From an uncultured Muribaculaceae bacterium (GTDB lineage Bacteria > Bacteroidota > Bacteroidia > Bacteroidales > Muribaculaceae): a DNA stretch of 64,000 nt. The notes beneath the pieces are model-generated. The model worked only from the letters and a program-made list of their open reading frames with translations. It was not told the origin of the DNA and did no database searches. The translations under genes and the position numbers were made by a program. Shown here piece after piece: positions 8,184 through 17,939 of the stretch (within the stretch, counting starts at the first letter, position 1; the number at the start of each line of letters is the position of its first letter). The stretch is from the NCBI GenBank assembly GCA_910586995.1, contig CAJUKZ010000005.1, forward strand, positions 62,001 to 126,000, read 5' to 3'.

Positions 8184-10697
8184 CTATCGGGTCACAATCT
8201 CAACTTTAGCGCCTTTGACTCCGGGAGCAGAAGCCTCAAGTATTATTGTACCTGGAGTCTCTGAGCTTTGCACAACGGCAGTCAACTGTCCGGCAAAAAG
8301 CGACATCTGAGGTTCATGGAAAAGTTCAAGCGACGAAGGATCGCCATTTGCAGCAGCACGATAGCTACCCTGTCCTTTGACGCGGAATTTCACCTTATGC
8401 GTTGCGTCCGGAACAAGATTGCCATCTTTGTCTACAACCTTAACATTGACAAAGGACAAATCCCGTCCATCGGCTGAAATCTCCTTGCGGTCAGGAGTAA
8501 GCACAAGATGATGCGGCTTGCCGGCTGTGCGCACTTCCTTCTCGGCCACAGGCTTACCGTCGCTGTCGTATGCCACAACTTTCAGTGTACCCGGTTCATA
8601 CTTGGTATCCATCCACATAAGTCGGTAACGCTTCTGCCGATCGAAGTTTTTCTCCGACTGCTCATTGGCTGTGCTGTCAATGTCTACTGACAGGTCCTTC
8701 TTCCGGCGTCCCTGGCTCTTGCCATTGATGAACAGTTCCGCTTCGGGATAGTTTGTGTAGACAAATACCGGTGTCGTCTCTCCCTCACGGCCGGGCCATG
8801 TCCAATGCGGGAGCACGTGCAGCGTCTCCTCATCCTTGTTCCAATGACTGCGATAAAGATAATAACGGTCCTTAGGTATGCCTGCAAGGTCTATGATACC
8901 GAACAGAGAGCTATGGCTCGGCCATTGGGTATAATATGGAGTCGGTTCACCGAGATAATCAAAACCGGTCCAGACGAACTCACCCATGCAGAAAGGTCTG
9001 TCCTCATGCCAGATGAAATCATCCTCCGGCAGATTGGACCAGCCGCAGTGCTCCACGTCGTAGCCCGACGACTGATGGTCTTCATAGACAGCCATAGCCT
9101 TGCGCTCTACAGGGAATTTGTAGACTCCACGCGAGCTTACTGTCGAAGCTGTCTCCGATCCAAGAATAAGACGCTGAGGAAGTTTCGCATAGTTGATATC
9201 ATACTTGAAAGGACGATAGTTGAATCCGGGAACATCCATCACAGCCGCGAAATTATTGTTCACAACTGCATCCGGCGCATCCATACCCTGAGTCACAGTG
9301 CGCGTATTATCGTATTTCTTTACAATATTCTGAAGACGCAGAGCCGTCTTGCAATCGCCCTCGGTCCACTGATTAGGCACTTCGTTGCCGATGCACCACA
9401 TAACTACCGAGGGATTGTTGCGGTAGTGGCGCACCACGTTCTCGAGGTCACGCTCCACCCATTCGTCGAAGAAAAGATTATAGCCGTTCTTACACTTGGC
9501 TTTGTCCCACTCGTCGAAAGTCTCCACCATAAGCATCATACCCATTTCATCTGCAGCCTTGACAAGCTCGGGTGCAGGCATGTTGTGCGATGTACGGATG
9601 GCATTTGCGCCCATATCCTTGAGGATGCGTATCTGGCGACGGATAGCAGCATCGTTGACAGCCGCACCGAGCATTCCGAGATCATGATGCTGGCATACGC
9701 CCTGGAATTTCACCTTGCGGCCATTGAGGAAGAAACCTTCGTCGGGACGGACCTCAATGGTTCTGATTCCGAAAGGCTGCTTATATGTATCGGTAAGTTC
9801 GTCACCACGATAAACATTCGTCACTACGGTATATAGCCTCGGAGTATCCAGATCCCACAGATGAGGATTTTTGACATTCAACACTGAAGTTGCAGTCTTG
9901 CCATCGAAAGCAGCTACATCCGACAGGGCCACGCTGCTTTTCGCCACCTCACGACCACATGGTGCAAGCACAAGATTCTCGACACGGTAAGCTGAAAGAT
10001 CCGCTCCATCAGGAAGTTCCACTTCATTCTCCACCACCACACGAGCCTTGTCGGTGCTCACCTCCGGGGTTGTGACGCGAGTGCCCCACACGGGTAGATG
10101 CGCATCAGCGGATGTGGTGAGCAGATGGACATTACGATACAGTCCCGCACCGGGATACCAACGCGACGACTCAGGCAGATTCTCAAGACGGACAGCAATC
10201 GTATTTTTCTCTCCCTTCTTGAGCAGATCAGTGATATCGAAATAGAAAGTATTATAGCCATAGGGCCAGAATCCTGCTTCCTTACCATTTACATAGACAC
10301 GAGCCTGACTCATAGCACCGTCGAAAACAAGTGTTGCCTTGCGACCATCCGTAAAGTCGGGAACTTCAACCTCTGTCCTGTACCAGCCAGTGCCTACAAA
10401 GGGCAGACCGCCGGTACGTCCGGCATGCTCCATCGCTTCTTTCTGTCCATCCTGGGCTATCGCTACTTTCTGCATGTCGTTCTGCCAACTGAACGGGCCG
10501 TAGATGGCCCAATCGTGGGGCAGAGTCACGTTTTGCCAGGACGAATCGTCGTAAGAAGGATTCGCGAAATCAGGATTATCATCCCGCGTGAATTTCCACC
10601 CTTTCTCAAGAGTGCGTTCCACGCGCGGCTGCGTCGTCGCAGATAATGCTATAGCCGACATCAAAAATACGGCGAGCGCAATGCAGTGCTTTTTCAT
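8184..10697 (-). CDS. Glycoside hydrolase family 2, beta-galactosidase-like, secreted
   Basis: About 837 residues with a Sec signal peptide (MKKHCIALAVFLMSAIALSAT). Order: sugar-binding jelly-roll domain (WKFTRDDNP, LPHDWAIYGPF, GTGWYRTEVEVPDF), immunoglobulin-like domain, TIM barrel, then C-terminal Ig-like domains (VVAYDSDGKPVAEKEV; ISADGRDLSFVNVKVVDKDG). In the barrel, the acid/base is the Glu of CIGNEVPNQW and the nucleophile probably the Glu of MGEFVWTGFDYLGEP. GH2 enzymes cleave beta-galactosides, mannosides or glucuronides; the architecture favours galactosidase, but the substrate is uncertain. It lies downstream of gldN but is probably a separate function, perhaps co-transcribed. An ATG three codons earlier (10706) is an equal alternative start. 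Confidence 0.9.
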   Translation of the reverse strand: MKKHCIALAVFLMSAIALSATTQPRVERTLEKGWKFTRDDNPDFANPSYDDSSWQNVTLPHDWAIYGPFSWQNDMQKVAIAQDGQKEAMEHAGRTGGLPFVGTGWYRTEVEVPDFTDGRKATLVFDGAMSQARVYVNGKEAGFWPYGYNTFYFDITDLLKKGEKNTIAVRLENLPESSRWYPGAGLYRNVHLLTTSADAHLPVWGTRVTTPEVSTDKARVVVENEVELPDGADLSAYRVENLVLAPCGREVAKSSVALSDVAAFDGKTATSVLNVKNPHLWDLDTPRLYTVVTNVYRGDELTDTYKQPFGIRTIEVRPDEGFFLNGRKVKFQGVCQHHDLGMLGAAVNDAAIRRQIRILKDMGANAIRTSHNMPAPELVKAADEMGMMLMVETFDEWDKAKCKNGYNLFFDEWVERDLENVVRHYRNNPSVVMWCIGNEVPNQWTEGDCKTALRLQNIVKKYDNTRTVTQGMDAPDAVVNNNFAAVMDVPGFNYRPFKYDINYAKLPQRLILGSETASTVSSRGVYKFPVERKAMAVYEDHQSSGYDVEHCGWSNLPEDDFIWHEDRPFCMGEFVWTGFDYLGEPTPYYTQWPSHSSLFGIIDLAGIPKDRYYLYRSHWNKDEETLHVLPHWTWPGREGETTPVFVYTNYPEAELFINGKSQGRRKKDLSVDIDSTANEQSEKNFDRQKRYRLMWMDTKYEPGTLKVVAYDSDGKPVAEKEVRTAGKPHHLVLTPDRKEISADGRDLSFVNVKVVDKDGNLVPDATHKVKFRVKGQGSYRAAANGDPSSLELFHEPQMSLFAGQLTAVVQSSETPGTIILEASAPGVKGAKVEIVTR

Positions 10698-10772
10698 GGA
10701 GTACATTTTTTTGAATCTGATTTTAATTGACTTCTGTTGTTGATGTAATGGAGGAGAGGATGTAACGCATTT

Positions 10773-11933
10773 CTACTTCTTGCGTCTGCGCACCGAACGG
10801 TTAGCTCCGGCTGAAGTTGTCTTAGGCTTTTTCTCCTTGACCTTCGACTGCTTTGCAGGCTTCCGCTGCGAACGCTGTACGCGACGGTTACGATCGGACG
10901 TCTTTTTGCTGTCTGAAGCCACTGCATCGGCCGTGGATGTGGAGTCTGCACCGGCTTCCAGAGCCTCACGGGCCTCACGGGCAGCAATCACTTCCTCGCG
11001 TGTTGGAACCCACAGGTTATCTTCAAATGTCGTCAGACGCTTCTGTATGCTGTCCTGCGCCCTGCGCAGATCGTCCGGATCCGGATAAAGCTGCGCCATA
11101 GAACGGTTTTTCAGGTTGCGGGTCTTGTATATGTCTCCCTCATAGAGGTTCATGGCAAAGAAATCGTCGAGCGTACACGTGGGAAGATTGTTATCATCGT
11201 TGATGAATATCTGCTGCTGTGCAAGATAAGGACGAAGATCCTGCATTCGCATCCAGAACATCGGATACTTCACAGCTTCCCCTCCAAAATCACCGGAACG
11301 ATGCAGCACAGGGCATATAGCCTCGATACGGGTGCGCATCCGGTTCTCTCTGGAGTCAAATTCCCATTTCTCGATGATGTAGTAGCTGAGAACCTCGCCG
11401 GCAGGAACATCAGACGGGTCGATCTCAAATTTCGGATTGCGCTGAGTCGATCCCTTTGCATCAGAATACATGATGTGGAAACGATCGAGCACATCGCGCG
11501 GCTGCACTCTGTATGTATCGTTGAAGATCTCGCGTCCGTCAAGATACTCGTAGGCCGGGACGGTGTTCTGTGCCAGCAGCTTCATTATCACGCGGAAAAG
11601 ATTTAACTGGCCGTCGATCTCATCCTCCGGATAATAAAGAGCCGCATTCTTGTCTTTGTCAAGATCTATCTGGCGATATATCACACGCATCCACTGCAGC
11701 TCAGAATCTGAAGCAGGCTGCTGCTCATAGAATTGCGCCATACGCTGAGTGACACCCGGTGCAGACTGCTCGGCCTTGTTGCGGCCACCACGGCCACCGG
11801 TAGTATCGCCTCGCCTCACAACCGAGGAGGAAGACTGCGTGCCGCTGTTGGTCTGCGCATATGAGACCGCAGATATGGCCAGACAGGCCACAGCCAGCAG
11901 CGTCCGCGATATTTTATTTGCTATGATTGACAT
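10773..11933 (-). CDS. gldN: Type IX secretion / gliding motility protein GldN (PorN)
   Basis: A 386-residue periplasmic protein with a signal peptide ending VSYAQ. The core (about 80-300) has the GldN pattern: MRVIYRQIDLDKDKNAALYYP, YYIIEKWEFDSRENRM, PMFWMRMQDLRPYL and LDDFFAMNLYEGDIYKTRNLKNR. GldN forms the periplasmic ring with lipoprotein GldK that receives energy from the GldLM motor. It is the last T9SS gene here, 37 bp after gldM. The final 55 residues are a very basic Lys/Arg-rich tail (RNRRVQRSQRKPAKQSK, ending SVRRRKK), which looks like an add-on beyond the conserved core. Confidence 0.93.
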   Translation of the reverse strand: MSIIANKISRTLLAVACLAISAVSYAQTNSGTQSSSSVVRRGDTTGGRGGRNKAEQSAPGVTQRMAQFYEQQPASDSELQWMRVIYRQIDLDKDKNAALYYPEDEIDGQLNLFRVIMKLLAQNTVPAYEYLDGREIFNDTYRVQPRDVLDRFHIMYSDAKGSTQRNPKFEIDPSDVPAGEVLSYYIIEKWEFDSRENRMRTRIEAICPVLHRSGDFGGEAVKYPMFWMRMQDLRPYLAQQQIFINDDNNLPTCTLDDFFAMNLYEGDIYKTRNLKNRSMAQLYPDPDDLRRAQDSIQKRLTTFEDNLWVPTREEVIAAREAREALEAGADSTSTADAVASDSKKTSDRNRRVQRSQRKPAKQSKVKEKKPKTTSAGANRSVRRRKK

Positions 11934-11970
11934 ATATGCTGTATGTGAATAATTGTTGATATGATTTTTA

Positions 11971-13533
11971 TCAGTTCACTGTCACTTCCATAGGCGAAAG
12001 ATCTCGGGTGAGACCGTCTGGTCCTTTAGCCCTGATTCTTGATATAAAGAAGCTCTTTCCACGCGATAGACTGCGGAAGACCCGTTTCTGTCTTTCGGAG
12101 AACCGCGCACCGTCGCTTACTTCAGGCATAGCGTTGCCCATAGAGTCGAACGAAATGGTTTCGAACGAGATCACCTGGAACTTGGTATCGAGCAGTCCGT
12201 CATCTATGGCAGCCTCGAGTCCATCGGCTGCCATCAGAGCGGCTTTCGCAATGCCGGGGCGTCCACCTTTGTAATGGTCCACATTGCCCTGTGCGTCGCG
12301 GAATGCAATATACGCTGTCGGATTAGGCAGCTTACGAACTCTGAACGTGGTCTGCGCCACAGTTGTCGCACGACCGTCGATCGTGGCTGTCACCGTGATC
12401 ACCGCATTCTGACCCACTCCTTGCGGACGCGCTATCCAACTGTCGCCGCTCCGGGCAAGCGTACCGTTGGTCATTGTTGCGGAAATATCTTTCATGGCCA
12501 CCCCCGGCACTGATATGCTCATGGGATTGTCGATACCGGCATACAATACGTTCATGAGCGTCGCCGATACCGTAGCCATCGGTTCTATGACTGTATAATC
12601 ACTTTCGAAATCATGTCTTGTCACAGTGCCGTCGCCATGCGGAACTTCAAGATAGCCCTTGTAGGTGAAACTACCGGTTGATCCCACTGCCTGTTCGTAG
12701 ACTTGCGACGGCAGAGCGTTGCCGTTCACATATACGACGGGACGGGCTGTCGTGTCGATGGCCGCGAGCACTATGTTAGCGATGTACTTTCCTCCTCGCA
12801 TCACAAGGCGCGAAGAAGGTATGACAAAAGCGTTGAGTTCGTTCACCCTGACATCTCCTGCATCGACCTGCGAAAGCAATGTGGTGAGAGCCTCGCCTTC
12901 GGCATACAGTACGTCATTCTGCAATTTGGAAAGCAACGTAACCGCTGCCACTACCGGCTGGCTCTCGAACTTGGCTTCCTCCCAAGTCTGCGGGGCTACA
13001 GTACCATCTCTCTTTATGGGAGATGTATCGAGCGCACTTGCCACATTTGCCCGCTTCACCTCATCAGGGATAAGCGACAATATGTAGTCTCGGTAGTCAT
13101 CTACCCGCAATCTGAGACCGGCCCCCTGATTGCGCCCGTTGGGAAGCATGATCACAGAAGATGCCTCAAGATCATCGCGATTGATGATATTGCGGGGATC
13201 GCCATCAGCTCCATCCGCCTGACGGACTATGAGAAGCTTGACGGAATCAATCATATTGTACAACGCAGATGTGCGTCCGCGCACCTCTGCAGCCTTATCG
13301 GCCCACTGTCGTCCTTTCTCCGGATTCTGCGCTGCGAATGCTTCAAGCTGAGCCAGAATCATACTGTTTCGGCTGTCGACATTGTTGTTGGAGCGGCTAA
13401 GACCATCCTCCACCTGCGTGAACCCGTCGAGCACGTCAGACGAGACATTCAGCGCCAACATGGCCGTCAGCACTATATACATCAGATTTATCATCTTCTG
13501 ACGCGGCGACATTCTTGTATTGTTTGCTCCCAT
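11971..13533 (-). CDS. gldM: Type IX secretion motor protein GldM (PorM)
   Basis: At 520 residues the length is typical. It begins with the conserved GldM N-terminus: RMSPRQKMINLMYIVLTAML is a single membrane helix preceded by a short cytoplasmic segment. The remainder is a long periplasmic part made of helical and beta-sandwich domains. With GldL, GldM forms the inner-membrane proton-driven rotary motor that powers type IX secretion; its periplasmic stalk reaches the GldK/GldN ring. The gene lies 29 bp after gldL and 37 bp before gldN on the same strand, within a porT-porP-gldKLMN operon. Confidence 0.95.
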   Translation of the reverse strand: MGANNTRMSPRQKMINLMYIVLTAMLALNVSSDVLDGFTQVEDGLSRSNNNVDSRNSMILAQLEAFAAQNPEKGRQWADKAAEVRGRTSALYNMIDSVKLLIVRQADGADGDPRNIINRDDLEASSVIMLPNGRNQGAGLRLRVDDYRDYILSLIPDEVKRANVASALDTSPIKRDGTVAPQTWEEAKFESQPVVAAVTLLSKLQNDVLYAEGEALTTLLSQVDAGDVRVNELNAFVIPSSRLVMRGGKYIANIVLAAIDTTARPVVYVNGNALPSQVYEQAVGSTGSFTYKGYLEVPHGDGTVTRHDFESDYTVIEPMATVSATLMNVLYAGIDNPMSISVPGVAMKDISATMTNGTLARSGDSWIARPQGVGQNAVITVTATIDGRATTVAQTTFRVRKLPNPTAYIAFRDAQGNVDHYKGGRPGIAKAALMAADGLEAAIDDGLLDTKFQVISFETISFDSMGNAMPEVSDGARFSERQKRVFRSLSRGKSFFISRIRAKGPDGLTRDLSPMEVTVN

Positions 13534-13562
13534 TGGACGGTTTGCTCGTGGATTCTTTTGAT

Positions 13563-14477
13563 TTATAGATTACCGGCGTCTGTTGTCTCTGACGAAGGTT
13601 TCTGCGCAGATTGCGCTGCGGCCTGAGCCATTGCCATTCCCGGATACATATTGATCGTCATTGCCGTGATCATGCGTTCATACACCAGATTTAGCTGCTG
13701 CATGTTGCGCGCCATCTTCTCGGCTTCTTCGCAATAACGCGCGCTCTGGCGGGCGGAGTTCTCGAACATATCACGGATCTCGCCGATACCCTTGTTCACA
13801 CGGTCGATAGAGTCAAGCTGACCCGATACACTCTTTAGCTGGATCTCATATATAGTGTTTAGAGCAGCTATATTATGGTTGAGGGCCTGCATCTGCTCCA
13901 CATAGCCATGCGAATTACCGGAGATATTGCCTGCACTGTCGGTGATAGCCTTGTAGCTTTCGAGCAACGTGTCGTGTACCTTGTTAAGCTCGCGGGTAGT
14001 CTCCAGAAGGTGAGCCATCTCATCGGCAAGTTCCGGCGAGGCGCTTGCATATTGGCCGGAGGCAGAAGCCGACTGTACGGCAGGTGCTCCTGATACAACA
14101 TGTGATCCTGAACTCTGGGCAGTAACTGCCTGCGGTGCGACAACCGTATGGCTTGCAGACACAGGCGTACGAACCACATCCGGTGTCTCTGTCTCGCCTT
14201 CGGTATCTCCATCCTTGCGTAACGCCGGGAACACGTCTTCCCAGTTATATTCCTTCGGAGGACGGTCAAATGCTGTCAGGAGGAACATCATCACCTCAGT
14301 GCCCATACCTATGGACAGAAGTGTGTTGCCACCCGGAAGGTGCAGAATCTTGAACAGCGCACCCCAGATTACGATAGCTGCGCCTATAGAATACGCGAAG
14401 TTGAAGAAGCGTTGTCCTTTCTCGCTTGCGATAAAGTGAGAAAGACCTTTACGGTATTGTTTGATTTTCTTGGCCAT
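13563..14477 (-). CDS. gldL: Type IX secretion motor protein GldL (PorL)
   Basis: The 304-residue protein has two membrane helices close to the N-terminus (about residues 25-45 and 52-70) joined by FKILHLPGGN. Glu61 in the second helix (GMGTEVMMFLL) matches the membrane-buried glutamate that is essential for proton coupling in GldL. The cytoplasmic C-terminal half is a long helical region with a proline/serine/alanine-rich linker at about 85-150. GldL surrounds GldM as the stator-like part of the T9SS motor. It is encoded between gldK and gldM. Confidence 0.95.
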   Translation of the reverse strand: MAKKIKQYRKGLSHFIASEKGQRFFNFAYSIGAAIVIWGALFKILHLPGGNTLLSIGMGTEVMMFLLTAFDRPPKEYNWEDVFPALRKDGDTEGETETPDVVRTPVSASHTVVAPQAVTAQSSGSHVVSGAPAVQSASASGQYASASPELADEMAHLLETTRELNKVHDTLLESYKAITDSAGNISGNSHGYVEQMQALNHNIAALNTIYEIQLKSVSGQLDSIDRVNKGIGEIRDMFENSARQSARYCEEAEKMARNMQQLNLVYERMITAMTINMYPGMAMAQAAAQSAQKPSSETTDAGNL

Positions 14478-14533
14478 GTGATAGTGTTGGTGAAGGGTAC
14501 AAAGTCGCCCTGCTTGTCAGAGCCGGATGATGA

Positions 14534-15979
14534 TTACTTCTTTGCTTTCTGCTGATTGCCTTTTGCGAAACCTATCTGGGAACGCACGCAGCGGAAACCG
14601 ATATACGAGCGCTGCTCATTCTGATATTCCCACATACGGATGTCGGAACGGATATTGTGGGCCACGTCTTTCCAAGATCCACCGCGCACGATCTTGCGCT
14701 TCATGCGGTAAGGATCTTCAATGGCGGCATCGTAGCGGTACTGGGGATTCAGGTCGCTCACAAGGTTGTCGATGCTCTCTGAATATGCGGTTGAGGTCCA
14801 TTCGCTCACATTACCGGCCATGTCGTATAGACCGAAATCGTTGGGTGCGTATGTGCCTACCCTTGATGTGATAAGCTGTCCGTCGCGCATATAATTACCC
14901 TCTGCCGGTTTGAAGTTGGCGTAGAAACAGCCTTTATCCTCACTAAGCGGAAGCTCGCCATCCCAGGGATACATATTTTCATTGACTCCGGCACGCGCGG
15001 CATATTCCCATTCCGCCTCGGTCGGCAGTCGGTAAGGTTCTATATATACGCCCTCCTTGCCAAGCGAGCGACGCAGGAAATCCGTACGCCAGTTGCAGAA
15101 AGCATTGGCCTGCTCCCAGCTAACGCCAACAACCGGATAGTCGTTATAGCCTCCGTGTGCAAAATACATTCGTACATAAGGTTCGTTATAGGCATTCTCG
15201 AAGTCGTTGACCCAGGCTGTAGTGTCCGGATATACGTTCACGATATAAGTATTGACAAAATCGTAGTCTCCTGTAAGACCACGGGTAATGGTCTGACGCA
15301 CGATCTCGCCCTCATCATTAACGTAGGCTGTATCCTTAGAGATCACAGGCACTTCGGTTGGCGTCGGACGATCTGTATTGTACTCGCGGCGACGCGGATC
15401 CAGCCTGTTGCGCCGGCGAGCGGCCTCTGTGTGGTTGAAAGTCTCGTATCTGTAGTTCAGCTGAGTGCCATCAAGCTCCTTGACTCCTGTTATCGGATTT
15501 ATACGGTAGACACTTTCTATAGCGCGCGCCTCATCTTCATTAGGGTTGCGCCAAGGTATAGCTTTTGCCCAGTTGAGATGCGGAGTCACAGGATTTCCGT
15601 CTTTATCCTCCTCTATCTTATACTCCTCATTGCCGCCAAAGGCAGGGTCTGCAAGACGCTCACGGATAATTGAGTCACGCACCCAGAATACAAACTGCTT
15701 ATACTTGCTGTTTGTAACCTCGGTTTCGTCCATCCAGAATGCATCGACCGAACGCCCGCGGGCCGATGCCGGCAAATTCCACGCGCTGTCGGCCTTCTGA
15801 GGTCCAAGCTCCATAGATCCACGGTCGACAAGCACCATGCCGTATGGAGTCGGCTCGGTCCACACCGTACCGCCCACACCGGTCACTTCTCCACCATTAG
15901 CGGTATAACCGCCGGAGGCACAGGAGGCCAGCACTGCTGTCAGCGCTAATATAGGTAATAATTGCTTGAATATTTTCAT
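14534..15979 (-). CDS. gldK: Type IX secretion lipoprotein GldK (PorK)
   Basis: The start was placed at the ATG at 15979, because it gives a lipoprotein signal peptide (MKIFKQLLPILALTAVLASC, Cys20); the longer frame to 16135 has none. The 481-residue protein has a formylglycine-generating-enzyme-like fold: VLVDRGSMELGP, FWMDETEVTNSKYKQFVFW, PVVGVSWEQANAFCNWR, YRLPTEAEWEYAARAG, DMAGNVSEWTSTAY and a C-terminal RGGSWKDVAHNIR...GFRCVR. In T9SS this fold is structural, forming the outer-membrane-anchored ring with GldN. It lies between porP and gldL. Confidence 0.95.
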   Translation of the reverse strand: MKIFKQLLPILALTAVLASCASGGYTANGGEVTGVGGTVWTEPTPYGMVLVDRGSMELGPQKADSAWNLPASARGRSVDAFWMDETEVTNSKYKQFVFWVRDSIIRERLADPAFGGNEEYKIEEDKDGNPVTPHLNWAKAIPWRNPNEDEARAIESVYRINPITGVKELDGTQLNYRYETFNHTEAARRRNRLDPRRREYNTDRPTPTEVPVISKDTAYVNDEGEIVRQTITRGLTGDYDFVNTYIVNVYPDTTAWVNDFENAYNEPYVRMYFAHGGYNDYPVVGVSWEQANAFCNWRTDFLRRSLGKEGVYIEPYRLPTEAEWEYAARAGVNENMYPWDGELPLSEDKGCFYANFKPAEGNYMRDGQLITSRVGTYAPNDFGLYDMAGNVSEWTSTAYSESIDNLVSDLNPQYRYDAAIEDPYRMKRKIVRGGSWKDVAHNIRSDIRMWEYQNEQRSYIGFRCVRSQIGFAKGNQQKAKK

Positions 15980-16028
15980 ATATCGGTAATGGTAAATAGC
16001 TTGTTTTCTTAAATTACGGCATGCACTG

Positions 16029-17042
16029 TCACATGATCCGTATGTTCTTATGGCGATGCTTGTTTTTATCGCCTTTGTTAAGTTTGACCCTGTAGCCAAC
16101 AAATATCTCATGGCTACCGCGCGAAGCCCGCGCAATATCGCCGGTTGGATAATCGTAGCTGTAGCCCAGATAGAAATTCCTATAATCCGCGGCCACTGTG
16201 GCGATCAGAGCATCTTTATAGCGGTAGCCGACGCCGAATGTCAGGAATTTGTTATATCTGACTCTTGCTGTCAGTTCCGATACCGTGAACGTGAAGTCAC
16301 TCTTGACCATCACCGACGGCATCACTTCAAATAACGTATTTTTGATAGGAATATTGCTCCCGGCCATAAAATAAAAGGTGCGGCCTGCGGTAAATTCAAA
16401 GTCCTGTTGCGCCGACGAACCGGACGACGCCTCGCTGCTCAACGTGATCGCCGGCGAAGTAAGATGCGTCATCGAAACAGATGCCCAGAACCATTTATGA
16501 GTATACCATACACCTGCCGCGAGGTCAAAGGCATGGCCGCGCAGATCGTTGCGGGGGATTGCATCGTCGTTGTCCTCATGGTAGTCGTCATCACCGGGAA
16601 TAAAGACATCCGAACCTTTGAAACTCTGGTCTATGAATCCTAACTGTATGCCGGGAGTAAGTTCTCCGCCGAAAAGTTTGAATCTCATGGAAAGTTGAGC
16701 GCCGAGACTCATGGTGCGGTAAAGACCGATATTTTCCTGATTCATGACAAGACCTACGCCGAAGTTTTTCTTGAACAGACGCAGAGGCATGTCGGCAGCC
16801 ATCACGATTGTGCGGGGGGCATTATCGATTCCGACCCATTGGATGCGTGTACCGCCCCGGACGCGCAGATACTCGGTAGAACCGGCAGCGGCCGGATTAT
16901 AGTATGTCGGCATTTCATAATATTGAGAAAACTGCGCGTCCATCTGGCCGTAGCAATCAATACCGACGGCTATCACTGCAGCGACAAACACCGATGCGAA
17001 CCGTAACAAGCGCGTCATATGGACAGGATGTAGCCTCATCAT
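16029..17042 (-). CDS. porP: PorP/SprF family type IX secretion outer-membrane protein
   Basis: A 337-residue beta-barrel protein with a signal peptide ending about IDCYGQ. The hallmark MDAQFSQYYEMPTYYNPAAAG follows directly, then repeated amphipathic strands and an aromatic C-terminal region. PorP/SprF proteins sit in the outer membrane and help the T9SS translocon or anchor particular substrates. Its ATG overlaps the stop of porT (ATGA at 17042-17039), so translation is coupled, and gldK follows after about 50 bp. It is the canonical first partner of gldKLMN. Confidence 0.93.
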   Translation of the reverse strand: MMRLHPVHMTRLLRFASVFVAAVIAVGIDCYGQMDAQFSQYYEMPTYYNPAAAGSTEYLRVRGGTRIQWVGIDNAPRTIVMAADMPLRLFKKNFGVGLVMNQENIGLYRTMSLGAQLSMRFKLFGGELTPGIQLGFIDQSFKGSDVFIPGDDDYHEDNDDAIPRNDLRGHAFDLAAGVWYTHKWFWASVSMTHLTSPAITLSSEASSGSSAQQDFEFTAGRTFYFMAGSNIPIKNTLFEVMPSVMVKSDFTFTVSELTARVRYNKFLTFGVGYRYKDALIATVAADYRNFYLGYSYDYPTGDIARASRGSHEIFVGYRVKLNKGDKNKHRHKNIRIM

Positions 17043-17767
17043 TCAAAATAAAAAGTCAGCACCACCATCTGGGAGGTGGCTTTTTTGATACTGTTCGTAT
17101 ATTTCATCTGCGTGGGATCATCGTCGAGATCAGGCCTGTCGTGACGAAGCACATCGGAAAGGCCGAAGCAGAATTTAATTTCAGGAATAAGCTTGAAATA
17201 AGGCAGATAGAAATCACAACCGAATCCTATCGTAAGATAGAAATCAGTGGTATTAAGCTGTAGGAAATCACGTCTTTTCTTGGCGACATCGAACGCAGGC
17301 ATCACACCGCCTACCATATATGGACGCAAGTTGCGGTATCGCTGCGCCGAAAATTTAATGTCGACAGGCAGAACTATGAACGTACTTTTGAGATTCTGTC
17401 GCTCCTCCTGTCCGCTCACAGCATCGCGGAAGCGTATGTCGCGATTACCGAAATATAGTCCCGGCGATACCCTCAGATTGAAATAATCATTCAGACGTAG
17501 GTCAAAAAGTCCATTGACACAGAATCCGGGAGAAAATGAAGGTTGCTCCACGAACCAAGATTCTCCATCCTCGGTCACGAAACCGTTGTTGGCGAACTGG
17601 AGGTCCTGGGTATGAAGTCCCACCGAGAATCCAAGATGCCAACGACGCATATCGCTATACGGACGATTGAGCACATGGTCGTTGCGGTACTTCTGCGCCG
17701 ACATGGCCGGTACGCAAGCAAGCACAGCAATAACAGACAACATTATGACTGTAAGATTTCGGTTCAT
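17039..17767 (-). CDS. porT: PorT family type IX secretion / outer-membrane beta-barrel protein
   Basis: The start is set at the ATG at 17767, giving a clean signal peptide (MNRNLTVIMLSVIAVLACVPAMSAQ); the longer frame to 17830 only adds a non-conserved leader. The mature part (about 215 residues) is an outer-membrane barrel of the PorT/SprT type: RRWHLGFSVGLHTQDLQFANNG, SPGFCVNGLFDLRLNDYFNLR and RPYMVGGVMPAFDVAKKRRD. PorT is required for T9SS function in Porphyromonas, probably in assembly. It heads the operon; divergent transcription of a T9SS-cargo-like gene begins 170 bp away. Confidence 0.85.
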   Translation of the reverse strand: MNRNLTVIMLSVIAVLACVPAMSAQKYRNDHVLNRPYSDMRRWHLGFSVGLHTQDLQFANNGFVTEDGESWFVEQPSFSPGFCVNGLFDLRLNDYFNLRVSPGLYFGNRDIRFRDAVSGQEERQNLKSTFIVLPVDIKFSAQRYRNLRPYMVGGVMPAFDVAKKRRDFLQLNTTDFYLTIGFGCDFYLPYFKLIPEIKFCFGLSDVLRHDRPDLDDDPTQMKYTNSIKKATSQMVVLTFYFE

Positions 17768-17887
17768 AATAGATGAAACGGCCATCACACATCCTTTATT
17801 GCGCTTTACGAAGTAAAAAACATTGGTCAAAACCTCTTATTTCCCAAATTAGCCTGTTTTTTTTATGGCATTTCAATGATTTAAACG

Positions 17888-17895
17888 TAATTTTG
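17888..17895 (+). promoter_or_regulatory. -7 box for the 17940 gene
   Basis: TAATTTTG matches TAnnTTTG and lies 44 bp before the ATG. No convincing TTTG was found at the -33 distance. Confidence 0.4.
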
Positions 17896-17939
17896 CACCA
17901 TTAAAACTTCCGAGTAATATAAACCAAAAACAGCCGCTT

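Noticed and set aside
10098..10646. Plus-strand frame of about 182 codons inside the GH2 gene
   Set aside because: Antisense shadow with no domain; the minus-strand enzyme has full catalytic motifs.
15980..16135. Longer GldK frame
   Set aside because: The added residues lack any conserved pattern and remove the lipoprotein signal from the N-terminus; the ATG at 15979 fits GldK.
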